Origin: CAG-390 sp045546615
GTDB lineage: Bacteria > Bacillota > Clostridia > Oscillospirales > CAG-272
Assembly (NCBI GenBank): GCA_045546615.1
Contig: JAZQDD010000060.1
Span: 14,324 to 78,323, forward strand
Reading direction: 5' to 3'
Length of the DNA stretch: 64,000 nucleotides
Of this stretch, positions 54,074 through 62,885 are shown one piece after another (the first letter of the stretch is position 1; the number at the start of each line of letters is the position of its first letter). The position numbers and the translations under genes are program-made. The notes under the pieces were generated by a model. The model made no database searches. It was not told where the DNA came from and was given only the letters and a program-made list of their open reading frames with translations.

Positions 54074-54361
54074 TTATTCGATAACTGCAAGCACGTCTTT
54101 TTCAGAAATGATGGTATACTCAACTCCGTCGAGCTTTACCTCTGTACCTGCATATTTAGCGGCGATAACACGATCACCGACGTTAAGCGAAACGGGAACA
54201 AGAACGCCGTCGTCGCCTGTTTTGCCGGGTCCTACTGCAACGACCTCAGCTATCTGGGGCTTTTCCTGTGCGGTGGCGGTAAGGATGATGCCGCTTTTAG
54301 TTTTTTCCTCTGCTTCAACGAGCTTGATAACAACTCTGTCTGCCAAAGGCTTGATAGTCAT
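54074..54361 (-). CDS. groS: Co-chaperonin GroES
   Basis: 95 residues, the normal size. It caps the GroEL ring. The conserved IKPLADRVVIK start, the mobile loop (EAEEKTKSGIILTATAQEKP) and the VEYTIISEKDVLAVI end are present. The ATG follows AAGGAGGAAAAAGT. It is the first gene of the groESL operon, directly behind the CIRCE element and promoter. Confidence 0.97.
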   Translation of the reverse strand: MTIKPLADRVVIKLVEAEEKTKSGIILTATAQEKPQIAEVVAVGPGKTGDDGVLVPVSLNVGDRVIAAKYAGTEVKLDGVEYTIISEKDVLAVIE

Positions 54362-54400
54362 TTTACTTTTTCCTCCTTGGAAACTTATTTTTCAGCATTT

Positions 54401-54427
54401 TTGGCACTCTTTTGTGCCGAGTGCTAA
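54401..54427 (-). promoter_or_regulatory. CIRCE operator (HrcA binding site)
   Basis: TTGGCACTC-N9-GAGTGCTAA. It differs from the consensus TTAGCACTC-N9-GAGTGCTAA at one base. It lies between the promoter and groES, the standard place for heat-shock repression by HrcA. Confidence 0.95.
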
Positions 54428-54438
54428 CTTACAGATAC

Positions 54439-54466
54439 ATTGTACTACATAAATTAAAAAAATCAA
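54439..54466 (-). promoter_or_regulatory. Promoter of groESL
   Basis: On the minus strand TTGATT (54461-54466), 16 bases, TACAAT (54439-54444), just upstream of CIRCE. Confidence 0.75.
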
Positions 54467-54569
54467 GGGGTATTGGCACGAATTAACATTTAGTTAACAA
54501 TTTAATATCGGTTATTACCCAAAGCGGCGCCGAATACAGATATTATATAAGAAATAGGGGGAAAATACG

Positions 54570-55880
54570 ATGCTCGATACAATAAACAAATATCTCATTG
54601 GTTCGCTTATACCCGTACTGCTCATAGGCTCGGGGGTGTTTTTGCTCTGCCGCCTGCGTTTTTTCTGGATACTGCACCCCATTGCAATCGTCAAGCCGCT
54701 TTTGGCAGGGAAACGAAACGGCGAAATATCACCGCGCCGCGCCCTTGCGCTTGCGCTTGCGGGGACGCTCGGCGTTGGTAACATCGTAGGCGTTTCGGCG
54801 GCAATATGGTGGGGAGGCGCGGGGGCGGTGTTCTGGATGATATTCTCCGCCCTTGCCGCCGCCACCGTCAAATACGCCGAGACGGTGCTTTCGGAGTACG
54901 GCGGTACACCTTATTATATCAGAGCCGCGCTGTCGAAAAAAGGGCTTTTGCGCGCAAGCGGCACCATAGCTTGCGTTTTTGTTGTATTTTGCATACTCAA
55001 TTCAATAACCATGGGCGGACTCATGCAGGTAGGTGCGGTGGCAGGCGCGCTTGAGGGCGTGGCGGACATCGACCGTCACGCAAGCGGACTTGCGCTTGCC
55101 CTCATTGTCGCACTGACCGCCATCGGCGGTGTCGGACGCATCACACGCGTGACGGGCGCTTTAGTCCCCGTGATGAGCGTGGGCTTTTTCCTGATGTCAG
55201 CCGCCGTGCTTATTATCCGTGCCGATGCACTCCCCGCGGTATTTAAGCTGATAATGAGCGAGGCTTTCGATATAGAAGCGGCAGGGGGCGGTATTGGCGG
55301 TTTTCTCCTATCGCGCACGGTAAGACACGGCGTGATGCGTGGACTGATAACGAACGAGGCGGGGGCAGGCACTTCGCCCATGGCGCACGCCGAAAGCGGT
55401 GCGCCGGCCGTGGAACGAGGCTTTATGGGCATTGTAGAGGTGCTGGTAGACACCGTTATCCTTTGCGGAATGACGGCTGCTGTCGTGCTTATAAGCTATG
55501 GCGAATGCTCCGTGTGGGGAGAAAACTCGGTAATGATGACGCTGTCCGCCTACTCCTCCGTCCTCGGGGGATGGTCAAACTACGCTATGTGCGCAGCGGT
55601 GGTGCTTTTCGGACTTGCGGCAGTGATATGCCAGAGCTTCTACGCTCTTGAAGCTCTCAACTATCTGACAAAAGAACTGCCGCCGAGGGCGCGCGGCGCG
55701 GCTCGGCGGCTATTTATTCTTTTGTTTGCGATATGCGCCTACCTCGGCGCGGTCGCATCCCCATCGTATATGTGGGCGCTTGCAGACCTCGCCATCGGCT
55801 GTATGACGCTGATAAATCTCCCCGTGGTACTCATGTCTTGCGGGGAAATAAAGCAAAAAACTCTTGATTATTTCAAATAG
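54570..55880 (+). CDS. AGCS-family sodium:alanine/glycine symporter
   Basis: 436 residues, about 11 membrane helices. The family signatures are present: GTLGVGNIVGVSAAI (about 70-84) and the NEAGAGTSPMAHA block (about 270-282). These symporters import alanine or glycine with sodium. The ATG is preceded by a G-rich ribosome site. It is divergent from groES and its 3' end abuts the ABC gene on the other strand (stop at 55880, next stop at 55882). No clear sigma-A promoter was found in the 54467-54569 gap. Exact substrate is not certain. Confidence 0.88.
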   Translation: MLDTINKYLIGSLIPVLLIGSGVFLLCRLRFFWILHPIAIVKPLLAGKRNGEISPRRALALALAGTLGVGNIVGVSAAIWWGGAGAVFWMIFSALAAATVKYAETVLSEYGGTPYYIRAALSKKGLLRASGTIACVFVVFCILNSITMGGLMQVGAVAGALEGVADIDRHASGLALALIVALTAIGGVGRITRVTGALVPVMSVGFFLMSAAVLIIRADALPAVFKLIMSEAFDIEAAGGGIGGFLLSRTVRHGVMRGLITNEAGAGTSPMAHAESGAPAVERGFMGIVEVLVDTVILCGMTAAVVLISYGECSVWGENSVMMTLSAYSSVLGGWSNYAMCAAVVLFGLAAVICQSFYALEALNYLTKELPPRARGAARRLFILLFAICAYLGAVASPSYMWALADLAIGCMTLINLPVVLMSCGEIKQKTLDYFK

Positions 55881-55881
55881 A

Positions 55882-57753
55882 TCATTTATATTTCTCGGCT
55901 TGCAACTTGAACATTTCGGCATACTTGCCATCTACCTGCATCAGCTCGTCATGCGAGCCGTGCTCGATGAGCCGTCCCGAATCAAACATATATATCCTAT
56001 CAGCCATTCGAGTGGTAGAGAGGCGGTGGGAAATGAAAATGACCGTTTTATCCTTTGCATGCTCAAGTATGGACTGATTCAGCTCATACTCCGCAACGGG
56101 GTCAAGCGCACTTGACGGCTCATCCATTATCCAAAGCTCGTAGGGGCGCGCGAACACCCTTGCTATCGCAACCTTTTGCCCCTCTCCGCCCGACAGATTG
56201 ATACCGTCCTCGCTGAACTCACATCCGAGGTGCGTGTCAATTCCTGCGGAAAGCGTCGCGAGCTTGTCGGCAAATCCTGCCGCGCAAAGCGCATTTCTTA
56301 CGGTGTCGCCGTCACGCTCGGCGTCGTAATCGCCGCCCATAACGTTCTCGGCAATGCTTGCGTCAAAGAGCTTAAAATCCTGAAATACACAGCCTATCTT
56401 ATCTCTGTACTCGTCAAGGCGGTATTCGGGAAGCGGGCTGCCGTTATACACGATCTCACCGCCCGTGGGATCGTATAGGCGCATAAGTAGCTTTATCAGC
56501 GTGGTCTTGCCCGCGCCATTGTAGCCGACGATAGCGATTTTCTCGCCTTTCTTAATCTTCAAGTTCACACCCGTGAGCGCGTCCTTACTGCCCTCCACGG
56601 TGCGCACAACGTGGTCAGCCTTATGCCAGCGATATTTCGGATTTGACGAAAAATCATAGCTGAAGCTGACGTTTTTAAGCTCCAGAGAGCGAAATTCATC
56701 CACCTCGCGCTCACCGGATACGACCTTCGGCTCGTAGCCTAAGAAGCCGTAATATTTTTCAAGGAAAAGGCTGTGCTCGGGGAACTTGGCAAGACGCTCG
56801 ACAAACTCGGAAATGCTGTGTCTGACCTGCCATACTATGCCGACGCTTGCGGCAAACGTGCCAAGCAGTATCGAGCCGCGAAGCAAGCAGATGAACATAT
56901 AAAAGGTTATTCCGAGCGATGCTACCTCCATAAGCACGTTATTGAAAAGTCCGTAGAGCAAAAAGTATTTCTTGCCGTACTTCTGTCCCACGCGCACAAG
57001 CTCGTCGTTGTTTTCATCCGCCTCGCGTACGAGCAGCTCGTCCGCACGGCTGAGTCTTATCTCCTTTGCATAGTCGGGCAGATGATACGCGCGGTTGATA
57101 TAGCTTTGCTTGCGGTAAAGCGGCGTGCGCTCCTTGCGTGCCATATAGTTTACCTTGTTTCCGATGTGATTTACTATACAGCTCATCACACCCATAGCGC
57201 AAAGCACCACGATAACTACGGCATCCGTATCCGCCGTGGCGAGTGCGGTAATCGCGGCAAAGAAAGCGACGGCGGCGCGAACCATCTTGTTTATGTTCTC
57301 GATAACTCTTATCGCACGTTCGCTCGACTCCTCCATCGACCAGACGAAATCGTTATAGAATTCGGGGTCGTCATAGCAGGAGATATCAAGCGTTTTTGCC
57401 TTCTCAAAAAGCTCCTTGTGGATGTTATAATTCAGACGGTAATGCAATATCGGGCGCATAATCTGAAAATAAATCTTATCTACTAACTGGAAGCATATCT
57501 GCCATATCGCAACGTAGAGTATTATACGCAGAAGCTCCGAAAGCGGCTTGCCCTCGTCAATGGCGTTGAAAAGGTGGAGCGTAAAGTACATATCGACCAC
57601 GCGGTTGATGCCCCACAGCACGCCCTCGACCAAAAATCCGCCAATCGCAAACGTCGGGGAAAGGCGAACCACCTTAAAGAACATCCGCCAATAGTTGCGG
57701 TTTATCATAGCAAAGGATTGCTTCGGAGCGCGATTTTCGTTTTTCTTACTCAT
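55882..57753 (-). CDS. ABC exporter half (second pair, subunit 2)
   Basis: 623 residues from the ATG at 57751-57753 (MSKKNENRAPKQ), which overlaps the partner stop by 8 bases; a longer frame to 57858 lies within the partner gene and is rejected. Six membrane helices, then an ATPase domain with Walker A GYNGAGKTT, signature LSGGEGQK, Walker B LWIMDEPSSALD and switch IFISHRLST. All catalytic residues are intact. The export substrate is unknown. The distance between conserved motifs and the N-terminal cytoplasmic head resemble peptide or lipid exporters more than the BmrCD type. Confidence 0.88.
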   Translation of the reverse strand: MSKKNENRAPKQSFAMINRNYWRMFFKVVRLSPTFAIGGFLVEGVLWGINRVVDMYFTLHLFNAIDEGKPLSELLRIILYVAIWQICFQLVDKIYFQIMRPILHYRLNYNIHKELFEKAKTLDISCYDDPEFYNDFVWSMEESSERAIRVIENINKMVRAAVAFFAAITALATADTDAVVIVVLCAMGVMSCIVNHIGNKVNYMARKERTPLYRKQSYINRAYHLPDYAKEIRLSRADELLVREADENNDELVRVGQKYGKKYFLLYGLFNNVLMEVASLGITFYMFICLLRGSILLGTFAASVGIVWQVRHSISEFVERLAKFPEHSLFLEKYYGFLGYEPKVVSGEREVDEFRSLELKNVSFSYDFSSNPKYRWHKADHVVRTVEGSKDALTGVNLKIKKGEKIAIVGYNGAGKTTLIKLLMRLYDPTGGEIVYNGSPLPEYRLDEYRDKIGCVFQDFKLFDASIAENVMGGDYDAERDGDTVRNALCAAGFADKLATLSAGIDTHLGCEFSEDGINLSGGEGQKVAIARVFARPYELWIMDEPSSALDPVAEYELNQSILEHAKDKTVIFISHRLSTTRMADRIYMFDSGRLIEHGSHDELMQVDGKYAEMFKLQAEKYK

Positions 57754-59575
57754 CCTTCTCGCCCTCCTTGTAGTTCTCTGCCTGAAGTCTGAACATCTCG
57801 GCGTACTTTCCGCCCTTTTCCATAAGGGATGCGTGAGTGCCTTCCTCGATAACGGCACCGTCCTCCATCATATAAACGCGGTCGGCAAGAACTGCGCTTG
57901 ACAAGCGGTGGGAAATGAAGATAACGCTCTTGCCCTCGGTCGCCTTGAGCATATTTTCAAACATCTTATGCTCCGCTATCGGGTCAAGCGCGCTTGAAGG
58001 CTCATCAAGCACCACGAAGGGCGAGCCCGCGGCAAACACACGCGCAAGACTTATCTTTTGCTGTTCGCCAATCGAAAGGTTAACGCCCTCGTCGTCAAAC
58101 TCGCGCGTAAGTATGGAGTCGACTCCGTTTTTGAGAGTCGCGACCTTTTCGTACGCGCCGCTTGCCTTGAGCGCGGCATCCACCCTCTCGCCATCGCCCT
58201 CCTTGGCAGTACGCAAAAGCACGTTGTCCTTTACGGTCATTGCAAAGAGCTTGAAGTCCTGAAATACGCATCCGAAAAGTCCGCGCCAGCTTGAAAGTCG
58301 GTATTCCTTTGCCGATCTGCCGTCAAGCAGTACCTCGCCCTCGTCGGGGTCGTAAAGGCGCAAAAGGAGCTTTACGAGCGTGGTTTTACCCGAACCGTTC
58401 CTGCCGACGAGTGCGATCTTCTCGCCCTTACGGACGGTTATGTTTACTCCCGCCAGCGACTCCTTTTCGGCGTTCTTATATTTAAAATGAAGATTTTTTA
58501 TCTCAACGTCGCCCGCGCACGCCTCGGGCGCGCTCTCATCCTCCGTTATCGTGGGCTGATAATCAAGGAAGTAGCGAACGTTCTCGATATAGAGCGAATG
58601 CTCGGAAAACTCTGCAAAGTTCTGCACCACGCGCGAAAGCATATACGATACGTTACCTATGGAGGTAAGCACCACGATGCAGTCACCCGGAGTCATACTG
58701 CCCTGACCTTCTCCGAGCGTGCGCCAAAGCGAGTACGCCATAGCTCCAAGCACGGTGACGGTCTGAAGTCCGTACTCATATAAAACGCAAGACAGCGCAA
58801 ACTTGCTTCCGTGCTTGCCGCAGAGCTTGGTCTTTTCGCCTCTCACGTCGGCAAGCATTGAAAGCTGTTGCTCGGAGAAGCGCCCAAGGCGCATCTCCTT
58901 TGCATAGTCCGAAAGGTAGAACGTGCGACGCACGTAATTGTACTTTCGGTCGGATGGCTTACCCGCCATCTGCCATCCGTGATAAATGACCTGCCCCCAG
59001 TGCCGCACAAAGCCCATAACAAGCGGCAAAATGGCGAATATAATAAGCAGCGGGTCGATAGTGAACAGTAAAAGTGAGTTGAGCGAGAGCGAGGTGAGAG
59101 TCCAGATAAGATTATCAAGCGTATTCATAACGTCGTATACTCTGCCCGTTACCTCGTCCATCGCCTTTACGTATTTATCATAAAAGGACGGGTCCTCATA
59201 GCAGGCAAGCTCCACTTCGGTAGCCTTTTTGTATAGCTTTTTCTTGAGGCGGTGCTGTATGGTTTGGTTAGGCTTTACCGACACGACGTTCCAATAGAAA
59301 TTCGACAGTGTCCATATAACTATTGCCGCGCCGCCCACGATGAATATGTACCTGAACACCTCCGCTGTGCTCCAGCCCGTGCCGCTTACGCTGTCGACGA
59401 TTGCCCTGACGAGATACGTCGTCAGCAAAAAGTTTAGCGGCGCGTTGAGAACCGTCACGAAATAATACATAAAAAAGTAGGAGCGTGAGCCCTCCCACAC
59501 CTGACGCAGGGCAAAGATATTATTCGATAAGGTTCGCCCGAGCGGCAGTTTTTTCTTTTTTTCCTTTTTACTCAT
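57746..59575 (-). CDS. ABC exporter half (second pair, subunit 1)
   Basis: 609 residues from the ATG at 59573-59575, six codons inside the longest frame, after AAAGGA. Six membrane helices and an ATPase domain with Walker A GRNGSGKTT, signature LSIGEQQK (variant of LSGGQ), Walker B FVVLDEPSSALD and switch IFISHRLSS. Together with the downstream half it forms a heterodimer; unlike the first pair, both subunits keep the catalytic Glu and His. No dedicated regulator is adjacent. A good promoter lies upstream. Confidence 0.88.
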   Translation of the reverse strand: MSKKEKKKKLPLGRTLSNNIFALRQVWEGSRSYFFMYYFVTVLNAPLNFLLTTYLVRAIVDSVSGTGWSTAEVFRYIFIVGGAAIVIWTLSNFYWNVVSVKPNQTIQHRLKKKLYKKATEVELACYEDPSFYDKYVKAMDEVTGRVYDVMNTLDNLIWTLTSLSLNSLLLFTIDPLLIIFAILPLVMGFVRHWGQVIYHGWQMAGKPSDRKYNYVRRTFYLSDYAKEMRLGRFSEQQLSMLADVRGEKTKLCGKHGSKFALSCVLYEYGLQTVTVLGAMAYSLWRTLGEGQGSMTPGDCIVVLTSIGNVSYMLSRVVQNFAEFSEHSLYIENVRYFLDYQPTITEDESAPEACAGDVEIKNLHFKYKNAEKESLAGVNITVRKGEKIALVGRNGSGKTTLVKLLLRLYDPDEGEVLLDGRSAKEYRLSSWRGLFGCVFQDFKLFAMTVKDNVLLRTAKEGDGERVDAALKASGAYEKVATLKNGVDSILTREFDDEGVNLSIGEQQKISLARVFAAGSPFVVLDEPSSALDPIAEHKMFENMLKATEGKSVIFISHRLSSAVLADRVYMMEDGAVIEEGTHASLMEKGGKYAEMFRLQAENYKEGEKDE

Positions 59576-59647
59576 AAAAATTCCTTTCTTCATACGTCTT
59601 TATACATTAAGTGTCAAAAAAGTCCAATCGGTTTGCTCTTTTTAAAA

Positions 59648-59676
59648 ATTTTATCACATTACTTTTTGCAAGTCAA
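59648..59676 (-). promoter_or_regulatory. Promoter of the second ABC pair
   Basis: On the minus strand TTGACT (59671-59676), 17 bases, TAAAAT (59648-59653). Confidence 0.7.
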
Positions 59677-59685
59677 TAAACCATC

Positions 59686-59724
59686 TGTTGAAATGGCGCA
59701 ACGTCTTGTTGAAATGGCGCAACG
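59686..59724. repeat. Two tandem copies of an 18-bp unit
   Basis: TGTTGAAATGGCGCAACG occurs at 59686-59703 and 59707-59724, 21 bases apart, with a third partial CGTTGC just after. Each has GTTG/CAAC ends. It sits upstream of the ABC promoter and could bind a regulator. Confidence 0.7.
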
Positions 59725-59738
59725 CCCCGTTGCATAAA

Positions 59739-59776
59739 AAAATAAACGCCCCGTCATCTGCCGAGGCGTTTATTTT
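59739..59776 (-). terminator. Terminator of the zinc-ribbon gene
   Basis: A perfect 12-bp stem, AAAATAAACGCC with GGCGTTTATTTT, followed on the minus strand by TTTTT. It lies 10 bases after the stop. Confidence 0.85.
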
Positions 59777-59786
59777 GAGCGAGGGA

Positions 59787-60131
59787 TTATTTGTCTGCGT
59801 TTCTTCTCTTCTCGAAGCAGGCGCTGCAATAGATAGGTCTGTCCTTCGAGGGTTCAAAAGTGAGCTTGGCCTCGCCGCCGCACTCATCGCAAACAGCATA
59901 GAAATACTGTCTGGGAGGGTTGCCGGCATTCTTCTTTGCATCGCGGCATGCTTTGCATCTCTTGGGCTTGTTGGTGTAACCCTTTTCAGCATAGAAAGCC
60001 TGCTCGCCGGCTGCGAAAACGAACTCGTTACCGCACTCAACGCAAACGAGAGTCTCGTCCGTGTACTCAGGGGCAGCTACTTCTTCGGTTTCGACTTCGG
60101 TGGTTTCGACCACAACTTCTTCTTCGTACAT
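59787..60131 (-). CDS. Small zinc-ribbon protein
   Basis: 114 residues. The N-terminus is acidic and Val/Thr-rich (about 1-25). Two zinc sites are visible: CVECGNEF to CKACRDAKK (C at 30, 33, and two later) and VCDECGG to CSACFEKRR. The first module matches the probable zinc-binding domain common in clostridial short proteins (YTDETLVCVECG, FYAEKGYTNKPKRCKACR). Nucleic-acid or protein contacts are likely. The ATG follows AGAGG. It comes 108 bases after the SigH-like gene and may be part of that transcript. Confidence 0.85.
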   Translation of the reverse strand: MYEEEVVVETTEVETEEVAAPEYTDETLVCVECGNEFVFAAGEQAFYAEKGYTNKPKRCKACRDAKKNAGNPPRQYFYAVCDECGGEAKLTFEPSKDRPIYCSACFEKRRNADK

Positions 60132-60239
60132 GATTTACCTCTTGCAATTATGTATATTCGCCCTCGGCGGACTCCAACCGCCACCTTTGGTGACCCAACG
60201 CTCTTCTTTAAGCTATTCGGGCATATATATCAAGAGCCG

Positions 60240-60842
60240 CTATGAAAGCAAGGCTCTCAATTTCTGTCTGATACGGCAGAGCGCGTTTCCAACCGATTTT
60301 GGCGAACGCCCCACCTTTTGTGCGATCTGCGCGGGGGAAAGTCCCGAGAAATAAAGCCACCAGACCTTATTTTCATACTCGGAAAGATGCTCACTGATAC
60401 GTCGGCTAAGCTCCGCCGCCTTTTCCCTTTCGATAAGTTCTGCGGCAGGATCATCATCCTCCGAAATACCGTGAGGCTCGTACACCTCGTCAATAGAAAG
60501 CACATCTGCCGACGAGCTGCGCCAAATCACGCGAAGCGCACTGATGATGGCTTTGTTTACGCATATCTTCGCATAAAGACCGAAGCTGACCTTTTCATAC
60601 GAATAGTCATAGCTCTTGACCGCGCGGTGAAATGCAACGAGCGCCTCTTGGCGAAGCTCCTCCATGTCCTGCGGCAAAAGCTCGGCACGGTATTGCGCCA
60701 CCGCCGCATCAAGCAGGGGCTTGAACCTGTCTGCAAGACACGCAAAAGAAGCCTCGTCCCCTTCCTTGGCAAGAATCAAAAGACGAAGCGTTTCCTTTTC
60801 AGAATATTCAACGTTAGGATTAGTCAGAGAGTTTTCCTTCAC
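60240..60842 (-). CDS. Sigma-70 family factor, SigH-like
   Basis: 200 residues. Region 2 is DMEELRQEALVAFHRAVKSYDYS with KVSFGLYAKICVNKAIISALR, and region 4 is LSEYENKVWWLYFSGLSPAQIAQKVGRSPKSVGNALCRIRQKL. The size and the region 4 pattern are close to SigH of sporulating Bacillota, which directs early sporulation genes. The gene is not next to secE-nusG as usual for sigH, so it may be SigH moved elsewhere or a related alternative factor. The start is GTG at 60840-60842, after AAGGTG. Confidence 0.8.
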   Translation of the reverse strand: MKENSLTNPNVEYSEKETLRLLILAKEGDEASFACLADRFKPLLDAAVAQYRAELLPQDMEELRQEALVAFHRAVKSYDYSYEKVSFGLYAKICVNKAIISALRVIWRSSSADVLSIDEVYEPHGISEDDDPAAELIEREKAAELSRRISEHLSEYENKVWWLYFSGLSPAQIAQKVGRSPKSVGNALCRIRQKLRALLS

Positions 60843-60921
60843 TACGGCACCTTGATATGAAACATCTACGCCAAACGGGGGAGTGTCTTATTTCGAGATA
60901 ATTCGAGTCGTGTACATTATT

Positions 60922-60949
60922 ATTATACCATCTTTTTAGCATTTGTCAA
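60922..60949 (-). promoter_or_regulatory. Promoter of the SigH-like gene
   Basis: On the minus strand TTGACA (60944-60949), 16 bases, TATAAT (60922-60927). Confidence 0.78.
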
Positions 60950-61011
60950 TATAAAATTAGTATTTTTTTTGCTTTTTTTTAAAATTTTGTTCAAAATTTC
61001 CCGATTTTTCA

Positions 61012-61034
61012 AAAAAGGGCAAATTGCCCTTTTT
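61012..61034 (-). terminator. Terminator of the DUF4364 gene
   Basis: AAAAAGGGCAA pairs with TTGCCCTTTTT around one A (61012-61034). It reaches the stop codon region of the DUF4364 gene and continues into U-rich RNA. Confidence 0.8.
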
Positions 61035-61584
61035 AATCAAACAAATAATTTACTTGTCCCGCCATAAGGGCGTTAAAACCGCGATATATGACCTCGGGGC
61101 GTTCATCGAAATTCTGCTTCATCCGTTTTGCGCGGTTCTCACTGTCGACTGTCAGCGTTGCCTCGAAGATAACTTTTTTCTTTTCGAGCATCATACATTT
61201 AACGTCGCATTTGCCCGTACCGTCGCATTTCGGAATGACCTCGCAGGAGACCGTGATCTTGCGGCGCGCGAAATCAAGATAGCGAAACGCGGCGGCAAGG
61301 GACTGGTCGAGTATCGAGGACAGCACGTCGCTTTTCAGCTCCTGCGCAACTATCCTGCCCTTGTCAGTAACGTAAAAGAACTCCTCATCCCCCTCTTTGT
61401 ACGAGGCAACGAGATCAGCATCAAGCATTTCGTTAAAGCTCTCCGCAAAATCAAGATACATAACGAAATCCGTCTGCATAACTATGTCGTTTATTGTGTA
61501 AAAGTCCAACGGATAATTTATATTTTCCATAAGATAAAGAACAAATATCTTTACCGAGCGCTTGCTTCCTATGGGAGATGACAT
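61033..61584 (-). CDS. DUF4364 family protein
   Basis: 183 residues, the normal length for DUF4364, a Clostridia-restricted family of unknown function. The N-terminal 80 residues form a winged-helix-like segment (VKIFVLYLMENINYPLDFYTINDIV, then FYVTDKGRIVAQEL). The C-terminal part is beta-rich with three cysteines in KCDGTGKCDVKC. It may be a small DNA-binding regulator. The ATG follows AGGAGG. It is divergent from homoserine dehydrogenase. Confidence 0.85.
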   Translation of the reverse strand: MSSPIGSKRSVKIFVLYLMENINYPLDFYTINDIVMQTDFVMYLDFAESFNEMLDADLVASYKEGDEEFFYVTDKGRIVAQELKSDVLSSILDQSLAAAFRYLDFARRKITVSCEVIPKCDGTGKCDVKCMMLEKKKVIFEATLTVDSENRAKRMKQNFDERPEVIYRGFNALMAGQVNYLFD

Positions 61585-61654
61585 AAAATCCTCCTAAAAA
61601 ATCATCGTTTGCTTATATATTAGCACAAAAAATGCAAATCTTCAACAGTTTTGT

Positions 61655-61683
61655 TTGACTTTATGGAAAATTTGTGCTATTAT
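61655..61683 (+). promoter_or_regulatory. Promoter of the homoserine dehydrogenase gene
   Basis: TTGACT (61655-61660), 17 bases, TATTAT (61678-61683), then AAAGGAG before the ATG at 61713. Confidence 0.77.
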
Positions 61684-61712
61684 AAGTAATATATAACGAA
61701 AGGAGCATTTTT

Positions 61713-62885
61713 ATGATAAATATTGCTTTACTCGGATTCGGAACAGTAGGCAGCGGTGTTGCCGAGGTTCTGACTGACAATGAAAAGATAATTACCGCAA
61801 GGCTCGGAAAAAAGGTCAACGTAAAATACATCCTTGACCTGAGAGATTTTCCCGACAGCCCCTTTGCCGATAAAATCGTACACGATTACAACGTAATACT
61901 TGCTGACCCCGAGATCAGCATCGTAGTCGAAATGATCGGAGGAATCAAGCTCGCCGCTGATTTCACCGAAAAGGCTCTCCGTGCCAAGAAGAGCGTTATC
62001 ACATCCAACAAAGCCGTTGTTGCCGCATACGGTGAGGTATTCCTCGCTCTCGCGCGTGAAAACGGCGTGCGCTATCTCTTTGAGGCGAGCGTTGGCGGCG
62101 GTATACCCGTTCTCCGCCCAATTGCCGAGGACCTCTCGCACAACAAGATACTTTCCGTCAGCGGAATACTCAACGGCACTACCAACTTTATCCTCAACGA
62201 AATGTCCGCAAAGGGACAGACCTTCGAGGACGCTCTCGCCAAGGCGCAGGCAAAGGGTTATGCCGAGGCTGATCCCGCCGACGATATCGACGGCGTTGAT
62301 GCCGCACGCAAGATAATCATCCTTGCCGCTATCGCATACGGCAAGCTCATATCACTTGATGACGTAAGCGTAGAGGGCATTCGCGGCTTGCCGCTTGCCG
62401 ACACCGAGCTTGCGGAAAGCCTCGGCTGCCGTCTCAAGCTCATTGCCGACGTAAGACTTGATGCCGAGGGCAAGGTATGCGCGTCGGTTGCTCCGAGATT
62501 TGTAAGAAGCTCCTGCCCCCTGTCCACCATCAACGGCGTTTTCAACGGCATTCTCGTTCGCGGAAACGCATCCGACGACATTATGTTCTACGGACGCGGC
62601 GCGGGCAAGCTCCCAACCGCAGGCGCTGTTGTCAGCGACATAGTTGACGTTATCGCCCACCCCGATGCGGTAGTTGCCGCCTATAATTGGGAGAGAGTCG
62701 GCTCCGATGCTACCGCAAAGATAGCCGCTGAACGCTACTGCCATATTTTCGCAGACGCGGAGACCGCACGCATCACAGCGCGCGCGCTCGACACCGCCGT
62801 TACCTCGGTCGGAAGCACTTACGCCGTTATTTCAAGCTCCGCCGCCATCGAGGGCGCAGTAAGAAGCTACGAATTCTTTGAATAA
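61713..62885 (+). CDS. hom: Homoserine dehydrogenase, with a short C-terminal part
   Basis: 390 residues. It reduces aspartate semialdehyde to homoserine, the branch to threonine and methionine. The NAD(P) loop is GFGTVGSGV (residues 8-16) and the catalytic region has VGGGIPVLRPI, SGILNGTTNFIL, the KAQAKGYAEADPADDIDGVDAARK signature and the Lys/Asp pair within it. Most Bacillota enzymes reach 420-435 residues with an ACT domain; here only about 80 residues follow the core, so the ACT domain is shortened or very divergent and feedback control by threonine may be altered. Confidence 0.93.
   Translation: MINIALLGFGTVGSGVAEVLTDNEKIITARLGKKVNVKYILDLRDFPDSPFADKIVHDYNVILADPEISIVVEMIGGIKLAADFTEKALRAKKSVITSNKAVVAAYGEVFLALARENGVRYLFEASVGGGIPVLRPIAEDLSHNKILSVSGILNGTTNFILNEMSAKGQTFEDALAKAQAKGYAEADPADDIDGVDAARKIIILAAIAYGKLISLDDVSVEGIRGLPLADTELAESLGCRLKLIADVRLDAEGKVCASVAPRFVRSSCPLSTINGVFNGILVRGNASDDIMFYGRGAGKLPTAGAVVSDIVDVIAHPDAVVAAYNWERVGSDATAKIAAERYCHIFADAETARITARALDTAVTSVGSTYAVISSSAAIEGAVRSYEFFE

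Noticed and set aside
54467..54569. A sigma-A promoter for the AGCS symporter.
   Set aside because: No -35/-10 pair with acceptable match and spacing was found; left unassigned.
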